Position numbers and translations under genes: made by a program. A DNA stretch of 64,000 bases from Planctomycetota bacterium (GTDB lineage: Bacteria > Planctomycetota > UBA1135 > UBA2386): positions 62,001 to 126,000 of the forward strand of contig JACKIC010000011.1 in the NCBI GenBank assembly GCA_020638655.1. Direction: 5' to 3'. The notes under the pieces were generated by a model that was not told the origin of the DNA, ran no database searches, and was given only the letters and a program-made list of their open reading frames with translations. Positions 7,502 to 17,366 of this stretch are shown in pieces (positions within the stretch are counted from its first letter, which is position 1; each line of letters begins with the position of its first letter).

Positions 7502-10500
7502 ATGAATCGAGTGAATCATGCCCGGCTGTTCTCCCTGGCCGTCCTGAGCGCCCTCGTCGGCTGTTCGGGCGGTGGCTCCACGACCGGCTCCTTGCAGTCC
7601 GGTGGGGGGTTCGTCGTGTTGCAGACCGAGCCGCTCAACAACGCTCGGCTCTACCTCAACGACCCGATCAGCATCGACTTCACCAGGAAGGTGGACCTGT
7701 CGTCGGTCAACCTGAACACGTTCTCGTTCCAGGTGCTCGACCAGACCGGGACGGCGGTGTTCGAGCCGGTCGCGGGTGACTTCGCCCTGGCCACGAGCCC
7801 GGGCGACACCGACGTCGGCCGCCGGCTGCAGTTCGTGCCGCGCTTCCCGACCAACAACACCTTCGACAACGGCGGGTTCCGCCCGGGCCGCACCTACATC
7901 GTGCAGCTGGTCGGTGGCAATCAGTTGAACGGCACGGTCATCCGCGACCAGGGTGGCAAGGGGCTGAGCCAGGCGTTCTCGTTCCGCTGCCAGACCGCCG
8001 AGGGCTCGACGCCGAACCAGCTGTTCCGCAACACGGTGCCCGGCGGTCCGCGCCGCGCGGCGCTCGAGATCTCGCCGACTCCGGACGCGTCGGGCGTCTC
8101 CCTGAACAAGCTCGGCTCGCCGCCCGTGGAGGTCCGCCTGGTCTTCGATCAGGCCCTCAACCCGAACAGCGACAACGTGCCGACCGCGGTGCAGACGAAC
8201 CCGCTGCTGCGCAGCGCCAACGCGCGCGGCCGCGTCTTCCTCGAGTACGACGACCCCGAGCGCGGCGTCAACACGTGGATCCCCTCCGACGTCGAGCTCG
8301 AGAGCAACGGCCTCGATGGCTCGACCCTGGTGCTGCGTCCCGTCGGCGTGCTGCCGAACAACGCGACCGTGCGCGTCATCGTCGAGAGCACGCTCGAGGA
8401 CATCTCGGGTGAGTCGAACGTCTCCAACGCGGCCTACGAGCGCATCTTCGGCACCTTCCAGACCAAGCGTTCCTACGAACAGCAGTTCGATGCGCTGGTC
8501 AACGACTTCCAGACCGCCGCGTCGGTCGACTTCGAAGCCCCGTTCTCCGAGCCCGTGGCCGAGGTCGGCCCCGGCTACATCAAGGCGGGCTTCGCCTTCG
8601 AAGGCACGCAGACGACGATCGAGTACGAGCCGACGCTGCGCGACACCATCCTGAACACCGACTTCACGCAGGTCGTGCCGAAGGTCGGCACGCCCTACAA
8701 CGTCTCGGGCGGCGTCTTCAACTTCAAGAACGTCAAGATCCCGGCGGGCGTCAAGGTCCAGGGGCAGGGCACCAACCCGATGGTGTTCCTGGTCTCCGGC
8801 TCGTTCGAGATCGAAGGCGAACTGTCGGTGCGCGGCGGCGACGGCACGCGCGTCAACTCCTCGGGGACCGCCTACCTGCCCAAGGCGGGCGGCGTCGGTG
8901 TGTGCGCCGGCGGTGACGGCGGCGACGGTTCGCCCAGCGCGACCCAGCGCGACCTGCAGGGCGGCACCGGCAAGGGGCCGCGCCAGGTGACTGCCGGAGG
9001 CGGCGTCGGCGGCCGCCTGGCCTGCACCGCAGGCTGCATCCGCGGTTCGGGTGGTGGCGGTGGCTCGCTCGCCACGCAGGGTGACCCCAACTACAAGCAG
9101 AAGACGATCGCTGCTGGCGCCGGTCCCGGCAACCCGCCGAACCCGCTGCCGATTTTCCAGCAGCAGGTTGGTATCGGCGGCAATGGCTGTGACGGCAGCG
9201 CCGGCACGGTGACCCGCACGCTGACCGGTGGCATCGCCGGCCCGATCGTGTTCGGCGACTCGCGCAACGACAACAACTTCTGGGGCTCGGCGATCAACGT
9301 CAACCGCAACCTGCGCATCACCGGCGAGCTGTCGCTGCCGATCGGCGGTGGCGGTGGTGGCGGCGGTGGCGACCTTTCCTACAACGGCACCTGCACCGTC
9401 GAGGACGTCAACTTCCAGAACGACAGCAGCGGCGGCGGTGGTGGCGGCGGTGGCGGTGTGCTCATCGTCAAGGCGCTCGGCCCGATCATCATCACCGAGT
9501 CCGGCCGCGTAACGGCGGACGGCGGCCATGGTGGCGGTGGTGAGCAGGGCGGTTCGTCGACCCGCGGCGGCGGCGGTGGTGGCGGCGCCGGCGGCATGGT
9601 CGTGCTGATGTCGGCGACTCGCATCGAGATCAACGCCCACGGCTCCAACGGCCTCTACACCTACGCGCAGAACAACTACGACTTCTCGGTCTCGGCGGAC
9701 GGTGGCGTCTGCCGCACCGAGGAGAACAGCTCGCCGCGCGTGGTCAGCAAGTACCCGGCGAGCGGCCTGGCTGTGCTCGCGGGCTCGAGCTACGACGCCA
9801 AGCCGCTGGGTGGCTTCGGCGGCATGGGCATCGTGCAGCTGATGGCGCCCCCTGGCGACAACAGCGACAACTCGAACACGGTGCTCGACGACAACATCCG
9901 TGTCTACCGCAACGGTCTCGAACTGACCGGCACGTCCACGCCGACCAAGCAGTCGATCCTGGCCTGGCGCGGCTTCCCGAACGCGCAGGGCCAGTTCGTC
10001 GACGACTTCGGCACGCCGACCAACATCGGCGACGACGAGGGCGACATCCGTCCCGCGCCGCTGCTCATGCCGGTGCCGTTCAGCAGCCAGACGCGTCTGC
10101 GCTCGAAGTGGCTGGACACCGGCGCCTCGCTGCGCCGCGCGCTGCTCGCCGACGACGGCCTGCCGCGCGGCATCGTCGAGGCGGGCGGTGCTCTCGCCGG
10201 CCCGACCTACCTGTTCGACGGCACCGATCCGGCCACGGGCTACGCGGTGTTCAACACCGCGGGTGACCGCGGCGAGAACGCGCAGGCCGTGTATCCCGCG
10301 GTCGGGCCGCAGACGGGCATCCTCAGCGTCGACAGCAACGCGACCTTCCAGGGTCGGCCGGCCTACCGCGTCGAACTGGACGCCGCGACGCTCGGCGACG
10401 TGGTCGACCTCTACACCCAGTACGAAGCCGAGATGCTCGATGCCGCCGGCGACGTTCTGTATCGCAAGGCCGACGGGTCGGTGACCACGAGCTTCGTCGA

Positions 10501-10963
10501 GGGACTCGAGAAGGTCAGCTTCCGCATCTACTCGCACACGAACCGCGTGCTGACCCTCGCGACCGAAGCCGGGACGATCCCGGTCGAAGCCGCCAAGGTG
10601 CAGCTGCGCGCCAAGTTCTTCAAGTTCGTCACCAACGGGCGCGAAGGCCTCGGCGGCACCTACCCCGCGAGCGTCGGCCAGAGCCGCGTGCCGCTGTCGA
10701 ACGTGCGCATCGGCTTCGCCTTCCACCAGGACCCGGCGAATCCTTCCGCACAGCGTTATCCGGCCCAGGCCGGCAGCTATGTCTACGACCTGAACGACCC
10801 GGTCGTGAAGGAAGACATCCGTCAGCTCGGTGCGAGCTTCGTGCAGTGGGACATCTTCTTCGATTGCGCCTTCAAGAGCCTGCCCTCCGACACGCCCCCG
10901 GCGTTCGGTCCGGGCTCGCCGCTGCCCGAACTGCACTTCCTCCGCCTCCCGTTCCGCTTCTGA
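7502..10963 (+). CDS. Very large Ig-like, glycine-rich lipoprotein (family B)
   Basis: This 1153-residue predicted lipoprotein has a canonical signal ending in LVGC with Cys21. Big_5/SbsA-like Ig domains follow, for example DPISIDFTRKVDLSSVNL near residue 54 and VEVRLVFDQALNPNSDNV near 212. Around residues 400-450 comes a module also found in the genes at 15292, 39578 and 42376: a conserved IPAGVKV-type strand, then VFLVSGSFEIEGELSVRGG. A long stretch (about 455-720) is rich in GGGGGG blocks alternating with short hydrophobic strands such as GVLIVKALGPIIITESG, which suggests a beta-solenoid. The last 300 residues look globular and beta-rich. No enzyme motif is seen; adhesion or a surface coat is a guess. 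Two leader hairpins precede it. Confidence 0.85.
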   Translation: MNRVNHARLFSLAVLSALVGCSGGGSTTGSLQSGGGFVVLQTEPLNNARLYLNDPISIDFTRKVDLSSVNLNTFSFQVLDQTGTAVFEPVAGDFALATSPGDTDVGRRLQFVPRFPTNNTFDNGGFRPGRTYIVQLVGGNQLNGTVIRDQGGKGLSQAFSFRCQTAEGSTPNQLFRNTVPGGPRRAALEISPTPDASGVSLNKLGSPPVEVRLVFDQALNPNSDNVPTAVQTNPLLRSANARGRVFLEYDDPERGVNTWIPSDVELESNGLDGSTLVLRPVGVLPNNATVRVIVESTLEDISGESNVSNAAYERIFGTFQTKRSYEQQFDALVNDFQTAASVDFEAPFSEPVAEVGPGYIKAGFAFEGTQTTIEYEPTLRDTILNTDFTQVVPKVGTPYNVSGGVFNFKNVKIPAGVKVQGQGTNPMVFLVSGSFEIEGELSVRGGDGTRVNSSGTAYLPKAGGVGVCAGGDGGDGSPSATQRDLQGGTGKGPRQVTAGGGVGGRLACTAGCIRGSGGGGGSLATQGDPNYKQKTIAAGAGPGNPPNPLPIFQQQVGIGGNGCDGSAGTVTRTLTGGIAGPIVFGDSRNDNNFWGSAINVNRNLRITGELSLPIGGGGGGGGGDLSYNGTCTVEDVNFQNDSSGGGGGGGGGVLIVKALGPIIITESGRVTADGGHGGGGEQGGSSTRGGGGGGGAGGMVVLMSATRIEINAHGSNGLYTYAQNNYDFSVSADGGVCRTEENSSPRVVSKYPASGLAVLAGSSYDAKPLGGFGGMGIVQLMAPPGDNSDNSNTVLDDNIRVYRNGLELTGTSTPTKQSILAWRGFPNAQGQFVDDFGTPTNIGDDEGDIRPAPLLMPVPFSSQTRLRSKWLDTGASLRRALLADDGLPRGIVEAGGALAGPTYLFDGTDPATGYAVFNTAGDRGENAQAVYPAVGPQTGILSVDSNATFQGRPAYRVELDAATLGDVVDLYTQYEAEMLDAAGDVLYRKADGSVTTSFVEGLEKVSFRIYSHTNRVLTLATEAGTIPVEAAKVQLRAKFFKFVTNGREGLGGTYPASVGQSRVPLSNVRIGFAFHQDPANPSAQRYPAQAGSYVYDLNDPVVKEDIRQLGASFVQWDIFFDCAFKSLPSDTPPAFGPGSPLPELHFLRLPFRF

Positions 10964-10983
10964 TCCGATCCGCGGCCTCAAAC

Positions 10984-11012
10984 GCCGTTGCCAGCGAACG
11001 CTCGGCAGCGGC
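10984..11012 (+). terminator. Weak hairpin after the 7502 gene
   Basis: GCCGTTGCC (10984-10992) and GGCAGCGGC (11004-11012) form a 9-bp stem including one G-U pair with an 11-nt loop, 20 nt after the stop. No T-tract follows, so termination here is uncertain. Confidence 0.3.
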
Positions 11013-11158
11013 TGACGATGCCGCTCTCCAACTACCGATACCGGTCGTAACCGCCCTTTCGAGCGCGTCGCGACCTCTGACCCAAGCACGAGATTCCCAC
11101 ACCACGACTGCTGCCGACGACCACGCGTCGCCGACACGATGACCTGGGGCACACTGAC

Positions 11159-14100
11159 ATGAAGCAACCCACGTTCCGATCCCGTCAGTTCGGTAGCCGC
11201 GCGCTCCCATTCGCGCTGGCGCTGGTGGCGGCCACTGCCTGTGGCGGGCCCAAGAGTGTCGGCTCACTCAGCCAGGACGCCGATCGTCCGACGCTGCTGA
11301 GCGTCCAACTGGGTCGCCTGGTCGACGTCTATTCCTACCAGCGCATCGACCCGACCAACGGCGACCGTCGCGATCGCTTCAATCGCCGCCTGACGTTGGT
11401 CGCCGAGAACCTGGTCATCAACCCCAACATCGAGTCGCAGTCGTTGTTCGACGCGGCCGGTGAGGAGCTGCCGGGCGCGAACTTCGAGTTCCGCACCTTC
11501 AGCAAGTCGGTCGGCCACGAGGAGCTCGTGATCCTGTGGGACGATCGCGCCGGGCCCGAGGCCGAGCGTTACCAGGCGGCGCTGCAGATCGCCCAGGCGG
11601 GGCTGACCGAGCTGGCCCCGTCCTACCGCAACCAGAACACGCAGACGCGCCCGATCCCGATCGTGCCGCGCAACGCCGCGATCAAGCTGAACTTCAGCAG
11701 CCCGGTCAAGGCCGACGAGGCCTTCTTCGGGGTCAACCCGTCGGCGATCCAGCTGCTCGAGTTCAAGGGTGACCCGGCGGTCGTCGATCCGGTCAACGCG
11801 TTCCGCATCCTGCCCTATCGCCCGATCCCGCAGGGCTCGACGATCGTGCTGGACACCACCATCCTCGGTGGCGAAGGCGCCAACGGCCTGACCGTCGCCG
11901 GTCTGCCGGCGTCGTCCGACAACGTCACCGCGAACATCCGCGTGGCGATCCCCGTGCGCGGCGCGGTCGCGCCGTCGTTCTACGTCCGCGAGGACGCCGT
12001 CGCCGAGCTCAACGGCGTCGACAGCGCCGGGCGCAACTCGGTGATCCGCGACTTCCGTTCGGGCAACCTCAACGACGGCGTCGCCGGCCGCCTGCGCGAG
12101 TCCGAGCCGCCGATGATCGTCGGCAGCTTGCCGATGGGCATCACCGAGATCGACACGGTCAACAACGTCATCACGATCAACAAGCGCCTGCACTTCGTGC
12201 CGGTGCGCGGCCGCTTCCCGTTCGTCGACGGCCCGCTCGAGCAGAGTGGCATCCCCGCCGGTCCGTTCTCGGTGCCGATCTCGCGGCCGCTGCGCACGGG
12301 CGACATCCTGACGCAGACGCTGCAGGTGCAGATGCCGGACGGCTCGATCGAGTCGGTCGAGCTGCGCGCCGAGATCCTGCACAACCTCGAGGTCGGCACC
12401 GTCATCGGTGACCAGAACCTGCCGCGCCTCGGCCGGGTCGAGAACGGTCAGGGCGGTTCGGATCAGGGTGAGCGCCTGTCGGTCGTGCGCGTTCGCGTCG
12501 CCTCGCTCGAGGCCGGTCGCGACTCCCTCGGTCGCATGCACTCGTTCGAAGCCAGCAGCCTGCCCAACGGCCGCGACTGCGTGCTGCGGGCCCGCTACTA
12601 CGACGAAGTCGCCTACGTCGGCAGCACGACCGAGTTCGTCAGCGATCGCGATTGGCGCCACGAGTTCGTGCGCATCGACCCGACCCCGTCGGGCGCGGTG
12701 CAGCCCGCCACGCAGGTGTCGCCGAATGCTTCGATCGCGGTCGAGTTCACCAAGCCGCTGGACCTCGATCAGGTCGACAACACCGACAACTTCCTGGTCA
12801 CCAACACCTCGATCCTGACCGAGTCCTTCGCGGTCCAGATGGGCGACGCCAAGCGCGCGACCGCGCGCATCGTGCCGACCCGCCTGACCGACCTGGCCGG
12901 TGACGGCACCGTGCTGCGTCTGCAGCCGCCGATGGGCTTCTTCCACAACACGGGCACGCCCGAGACCTACGCGGTGCACGTGCGCCTGGGTGGGGCCGGT
13001 GTGCTCGACCTCGCCGGCAACGCCGTGGACATCTTCGGCGACCTCGCCAATCCGTCGGACAGCTGGTCGGTCGACTTCTCGCTCGATGCGCAGGCCCTGA
13101 CCAACCGGGTCGGCTGGCACACCTATACGATGACGAGCGAGGACGAAGACGGCTCGCTGCCGGGCTCGGTCGACATGTTCGGCCAGTACCGTCTGCAGGA
13201 CGGCCGCCTGTTCGCCGCCGCCGGTGTGCGCTTCAGCCGCACCGCCGACAACCAGAACCTGGCGACGATCAGCCGCATCCACCGCGGCGAGTGCTGGGAT
13301 CCGGACTTCGATCCGACCGTCGGCAGCCCGCAGGGCGTGCCCGCGGCGCCCCTGGACGGCGCCGGTCTGCCGCACCCCGGTCTGCTCTACTGGCAGCCGC
13401 GCATGTTCGATCAGATCGCGCCGCCGAACGTGCCGTCGGTCTACGAGTACTACCAGCAGCTGCCGCAGAACGTCGGCCGCGTGGTCGAGCCGCATCACCC
13501 CAACGGCTCGCGCCTGCAGATGCGCTACCTCGAGGACGACTTCTCGCTGAGCTACCGCCAGCCGTCGGAGTTCGGTCTCGACGTCGAGCAGATGTACTGG
13601 TCGCCCTTCAACGACGAGACCGTCTACTACGACGTGTTCGATCGCTACACGATGTCGCTCGCGCACACCGCGCGTCGCGCCGACGTGCGCTTCACGCTGA
13701 TCCCCGGCGACTCGAGCGCGATGCCGCCGGTGCCGCCGGGCTGCCTGTTCAACTGCCCGAGCATGAACAGCGGCCTGTCGAGCGTGTTCGCTGACAACGT
13801 CCTGCCGGGCACCCAGGAGGTGCCGGTGTTCGAGGACAAGGTCTACAGCATCAACCCGAACCAGGCCTTCCGCTCGCCGCTGAACGTCAAGTACGTGCCC
13901 TACCCGCGCTTCGACCGCTCCTACACCTGGCGCGACTCGCGCCTGGTCACGGTCGACAACGCCGGCAACGTGATCGGCCTCGGCGGCGCCGAGCAGCCCG
14001 GTGCGCCGCAGCCCAACAACGACACCACGGCGAACATCGATTCGCCCTGGATCGCCAGCGTGCCGGATCCCGACTTCGTCAACGTCGGCGGTTCGGTGTG

Positions 14101-15109
14101 GGTCCAGGACCCGGCCGACTTCGTCGGCGACGCGATGCACGACCACGACCCGATCGCCCTGCCGCTGCTGGTCGACTTCAAGGTCTTCCCGGACAGCGCC
14201 GCCAACGGCATCGCCGCGGGCGTCAACAACTTCCAGGTCGCCATGATGGGCCCGCCCAGCTACGGCTTCCCGGGCATCCCCGGCGGCTACTACGACCGCC
14301 AGGGTGCGGGTTGCGGCGGCACGCCGCCGTGGCCGCGCTCGCGCGTCCAGGCGACCGGTGGTGAGGACATCATCTCGGGCGCGACGATCCTGATCGACCC
14401 GGCCAATCAGCTGATGGCCCAGTCGAGCACGCTCAAGGACGCCGGCCTCGGCAACGCCACGCGTGCCCTGTTCAGCGCCCCTCCGGGTGACGGCATGGTG
14501 CACTGGGCGCAGGCCGACTTCGTGCGCAAGGTCTCGACCGTGACGATCGGCTTCTTCGACTCGCTGCAGCCGCAGCGCGCGCAGCTGGTCACGTTCGACG
14601 GCTCGGGCACGGCCTCGATCAACGCGACCAACGGCTTCCCGGATCTGCTGACGCTCGATCCGACCCTGCGCATCCGCGACCTCGTCGTGCAGCTCGACCC
14701 GCCGCAGAGCCGGCAGCCGGCTGGCACCTCGGTGGTCGTCGAGATCCGCGGCGCCGAGGACTTCGACAACTCGGGCAATCTCTACAACCCGAGCTTCGAC
14801 CAGGCGTCCCAGACCCCGGACGACACGTTCGACGGTCGCGGCAACCTGCTCAACGTCAACTACGCCTGCGAGGCCTACCGCTACTCGCAGTCGAACCAGC
14901 CGGGCAACATCCCGCGCATCAACGCCACGCAGCTGACCCGCTACGTGACCGAGGACCAGCTGGCGCTGATCCGCAGCCCGGCCACGGGCCTGCTGCCGCG
15001 CTTCCTGAACCTGCGCCTGGTGATGACCAACAATGTCGACGTGTCGCCGGCGCTGTCGCCGTCGCTGCGCAGCATGAGCGTGGTCTACAAGCTCGAGCCG
15101 GGGCAGTAA
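11159..15109 (+). CDS. Very large Ig-like lipoprotein (family A, second copy)
   Basis: This 1316-residue protein is a paralogue of the one encoded at 3286. They have almost the same length and share the order LGRLVDVYSYQ (after the signal), VPRNAAIKLNF, VIRDFRSGN, an Ig-like IAVEFTKPLDLDQVD segment, DVEQMYWSPFN and a C-terminal VVYKLEP end. The signal region has basic residues, a hydrophobic core and Cys28 in ATAC, a weak but plausible lipobox. No catalytic motif is visible. The paralogue pair flanks the family B gene at 7502, so the block may have arisen by local duplication. A strong hairpin terminator follows. It is probably a surface-anchored structural protein; the function is unknown. 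Confidence 0.85.
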   Translation: MKQPTFRSRQFGSRALPFALALVAATACGGPKSVGSLSQDADRPTLLSVQLGRLVDVYSYQRIDPTNGDRRDRFNRRLTLVAENLVINPNIESQSLFDAAGEELPGANFEFRTFSKSVGHEELVILWDDRAGPEAERYQAALQIAQAGLTELAPSYRNQNTQTRPIPIVPRNAAIKLNFSSPVKADEAFFGVNPSAIQLLEFKGDPAVVDPVNAFRILPYRPIPQGSTIVLDTTILGGEGANGLTVAGLPASSDNVTANIRVAIPVRGAVAPSFYVREDAVAELNGVDSAGRNSVIRDFRSGNLNDGVAGRLRESEPPMIVGSLPMGITEIDTVNNVITINKRLHFVPVRGRFPFVDGPLEQSGIPAGPFSVPISRPLRTGDILTQTLQVQMPDGSIESVELRAEILHNLEVGTVIGDQNLPRLGRVENGQGGSDQGERLSVVRVRVASLEAGRDSLGRMHSFEASSLPNGRDCVLRARYYDEVAYVGSTTEFVSDRDWRHEFVRIDPTPSGAVQPATQVSPNASIAVEFTKPLDLDQVDNTDNFLVTNTSILTESFAVQMGDAKRATARIVPTRLTDLAGDGTVLRLQPPMGFFHNTGTPETYAVHVRLGGAGVLDLAGNAVDIFGDLANPSDSWSVDFSLDAQALTNRVGWHTYTMTSEDEDGSLPGSVDMFGQYRLQDGRLFAAAGVRFSRTADNQNLATISRIHRGECWDPDFDPTVGSPQGVPAAPLDGAGLPHPGLLYWQPRMFDQIAPPNVPSVYEYYQQLPQNVGRVVEPHHPNGSRLQMRYLEDDFSLSYRQPSEFGLDVEQMYWSPFNDETVYYDVFDRYTMSLAHTARRADVRFTLIPGDSSAMPPVPPGCLFNCPSMNSGLSSVFADNVLPGTQEVPVFEDKVYSINPNQAFRSPLNVKYVPYPRFDRSYTWRDSRLVTVDNAGNVIGLGGAEQPGAPQPNNDTTANIDSPWIASVPDPDFVNVGGSVWVQDPADFVGDAMHDHDPIALPLLVDFKVFPDSAANGIAAGVNNFQVAMMGPPSYGFPGIPGGYYDRQGAGCGGTPPWPRSRVQATGGEDIISGATILIDPANQLMAQSSTLKDAGLGNATRALFSAPPGDGMVHWAQADFVRKVSTVTIGFFDSLQPQRAQLVTFDGSGTASINATNGFPDLLTLDPTLRIRDLVVQLDPPQSRQPAGTSVVVEIRGAEDFDNSGNLYNPSFDQASQTPDDTFDGRGNLLNVNYACEAYRYSQSNQPGNIPRINATQLTRYVTEDQLALIRSPATGLLPRFLNLRLVMTNNVDVSPALSPSLRSMSVVYKLEPGQ

Positions 15110-15157
15110 TGCCCGCAGCTGCGGTCCCCGGTGGGCCGCAGCACAACGGATCTGCGC

Positions 15158-15197
15158 GCGGCCGACTGCCTTGGGGCAGTCGGCCGCGTTCGTTTCC
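15158..15197 (+). terminator. Strong hairpin terminator after the second family A lipoprotein
   Basis: GCGGCCGACTGCC (15158-15170) pairs perfectly over 13 bp with GGCAGTCGGCCGC (15175-15187) around a TTGG loop. A short T-containing tail, GTTCGTTTCC, follows. It lies about 50 nt after the stop codon. Confidence 0.7.
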
Positions 15198-15269
15198 AGG
15201 GCGTGTTCGCGAATGCGGAGCACTGTCGCTGCCGTGGCGTTAGCGTGTGCCCGGTTCGCCGTCGTCGTC

Positions 15270-15275
15270 TACGAT
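15270..15275 (+). promoter_or_regulatory. Possible -10 element before the 15292 gene
   Basis: TACGAT resembles a sigma-70 -10 box and is also found before the gene at 61040. If used, transcription would start near 15282, which makes the ATG at 15292 a better start than the upstream GTG at 15247 or ATG at 15274. Confidence 0.35.
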
Positions 15276-15291
15276 GGGCCCGCTGCAGTCC

Positions 15292-17139
15292 ATGTCCTGT
15301 CCCCGTGCCATCCCCGCGCTGCTCGTGCCCCTGGGCCTCGCCCTCGCCGCGGGGTGCCACCGGTCGGCGCCCCCGGCCTTCGAGGTGATGCACACCTCGC
15401 CCGTGCTGGGCGGTGAAGCCGGGCCGCTGCTGCTCAACGACACCATCACGGTCTACTTCTCGGCGCCCGTGTCGGCGCTCAGCGTGACGTCGGACTCGGT
15501 GCACGTCGTCGACGCGCGCGGCAACCAGGTGCCGGGCCAGCTGCGGGTGGGTGAGAACTGGGTGACCTTCGCGCCGCGACCGCCGCTCACGGCGGGCCTC
15601 GTGGACGGTTCGTTCCAGCCGGGGGAAGCCTACGAACTGCGCCTGGCGGGGTATCCCCGTCCCGACGCGATCCGCGCGGTCGATGGCAGGCGGCTGTCGA
15701 TCGGCCACGTGCTGCCGTTCCGGGCGGCGGACGTCGACCATCGCGAGGGGGGGCTGCCGGCACCGCTGCGACCGCTGGCCTCGGACCTGCCGCTGGTGCT
15801 GCGCGCCGCCGAGGCGCCGCAGGCGCTGCCCGTCGATGCCGCGGTCCTGCGTCTGCACTTCTCGTCGCCGCTGCTGCCGACCTCGGTGACCCCGTCGGCG
15901 TTGGTGATCCAATCGCTGCGCGACATGGCCACCCTGACTCCGCGGCGGGTCAGGGCGGTGACCTCTGCGGTCGACCTCAACCCGGGCAGCAGCGTCGAGG
16001 TCGAACTCGGCGCGACCCCGGCCCGCGAGGATGGTGGATTCCTCGCGCTGCAGCCCGGTGACCTGATCAGCGTGTCGCTGCGCATGGACGCGGATGGCCT
16101 GCGGGACTACCAGGGCAACACCGTGTTGCCGGCGCCGCCGCAGTTCTGGACGGTCGTGCCCGGGGCGACCGTGGCGCTGCTCGAACTCCCTGGCGCGGCG
16201 GAGTCGTTCGTCGACGAGGGCAGCCTCGAGCCGGGCTTCGAGGTGCGCGGCGGCGTGGTGCGGCCGCGCGTGCGCGTCGAGGCGGGCGACGGCAGCCTGG
16301 GCGCGTTCCGACCGCAGCAGGACACCGTGCTGCGGCCCGGGGAACCATTCGACCGCGGTGACGGCGTCCAGGTCGCGAGTCGCGACGGACGGTTCCCGTT
16401 CCGCCTCATCGAGGTACCCAGGGGCGTCACGGTGACGCTCGATTGTCGGGGCGGGCCGGTGCAGCTGACCGCTCTGGGCTCGGTGTCGATCCTGGGCGAA
16501 CTGGCGCTGCGTGGCGCGGCCGTGCCGCTCGCCGAACGGCAGCTCGCCCCCGTTCCCGCGGCCAGCCTGTTCGACCTCGGCGCGCCGCTGCTGCTCGCCG
16601 CCGGCGACGTGCACCTGTCGGGCCGCGTCGTCAGCGACGCCCCGGCCGAAGGCGACGCCACGCCGTTCGTGGTCGCCGCCGCCGGGCACGTGCACCTGGG
16701 CGGCGAACTGCCGTTCCGCACGGTCCTGGCGGTGGAAGCGGCCCACGCGGGCGGCTCCGGGCCGGCGGTGCACGGTCCGCGCGGCCAGACCCTGCTGCGC
16801 TCGGTCGAGTTCACCTACGGCCTGGCGCCGGGCGCCACCTGCGAGGCGCGCGGGTTCAGCGCCTGGCAGCAGCTGCCGGAAGGGCGCATCGGCGGCGTCG
16901 TGCAGGTGCGCGACGCCGACGCCGAGCTGCGACTGGCGTGGCAGTCGACGCCGCCCGACGCGATCGTCACCGACGCGCCGGACCTGACGCCCGGGCGCAC
17001 GGGCCGTCTGCAGACGTTGTTCGACGGGGAGCCCGTCACGATCGCCGAGCGCGCGTTCGTGCGCTTCGCCTTCGAGGCGAGCCTGCGCCACGACCGTCGG
17101 CTGCCGTCGTTGCGCATGCTGCGCCTCGTCGCTCGCTGA
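15292..17139 (+). CDS. Ig-like lipoprotein, short relative of family B
   Basis: This predicted lipoprotein of 615 residues has a signal ending in LALAAGC with Cys22. Earlier in-frame starts at 15274 and 15247 only add N-terminal residues. Big_5-like Ig segments include NDTITVYFSAPVSALSVTSD after the signal and AAVLRLHFSSPLLPTSVTPS near residue 180. Near residue 365 it has the module shared with the glycine-rich lipoproteins: DGRFPFRLIEVPRGVTVTL, then a VSILGELALRGA strand pair. The long glycine-rich region seen in the others is absent. The C-terminal end (LPSLRMLRLVAR) matches the beta-rich termini of the family. No catalytic residues are recognisable. It is the last of four co-directional lipoprotein genes. 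Confidence 0.82.
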   Translation: MSCPRAIPALLVPLGLALAAGCHRSAPPAFEVMHTSPVLGGEAGPLLLNDTITVYFSAPVSALSVTSDSVHVVDARGNQVPGQLRVGENWVTFAPRPPLTAGLVDGSFQPGEAYELRLAGYPRPDAIRAVDGRRLSIGHVLPFRAADVDHREGGLPAPLRPLASDLPLVLRAAEAPQALPVDAAVLRLHFSSPLLPTSVTPSALVIQSLRDMATLTPRRVRAVTSAVDLNPGSSVEVELGATPAREDGGFLALQPGDLISVSLRMDADGLRDYQGNTVLPAPPQFWTVVPGATVALLELPGAAESFVDEGSLEPGFEVRGGVVRPRVRVEAGDGSLGAFRPQQDTVLRPGEPFDRGDGVQVASRDGRFPFRLIEVPRGVTVTLDCRGGPVQLTALGSVSILGELALRGAAVPLAERQLAPVPAASLFDLGAPLLLAAGDVHLSGRVVSDAPAEGDATPFVVAAAGHVHLGGELPFRTVLAVEAAHAGGSGPAVHGPRGQTLLRSVEFTYGLAPGATCEARGFSAWQQLPEGRIGGVVQVRDADAELRLAWQSTPPDAIVTDAPDLTPGRTGRLQTLFDGEPVTIAERAFVRFAFEASLRHDRRLPSLRMLRLVAR

Positions 17140-17366
17140 CCTGCGCCCCCGCGTTCGGCGACCTTGTGCTGGATTCGCTCCGGCGCCACCGTATGCTGCC
17201 GGCCTCGGTCGACGGCTTCGTACTTCGCGGGTCAGCGTGGGGTGCGGCAGCCAGCGTGGTCTGCGCCCGTCGGTCGATTCGTGCGGTGGTCTGCTCTCGC
17301 GAGCGGGTCTGGGTCCGGTGTCTGTGCGGCTGACGTCGCGCCGGCACGTAGAGGCGTTTTCCAACC

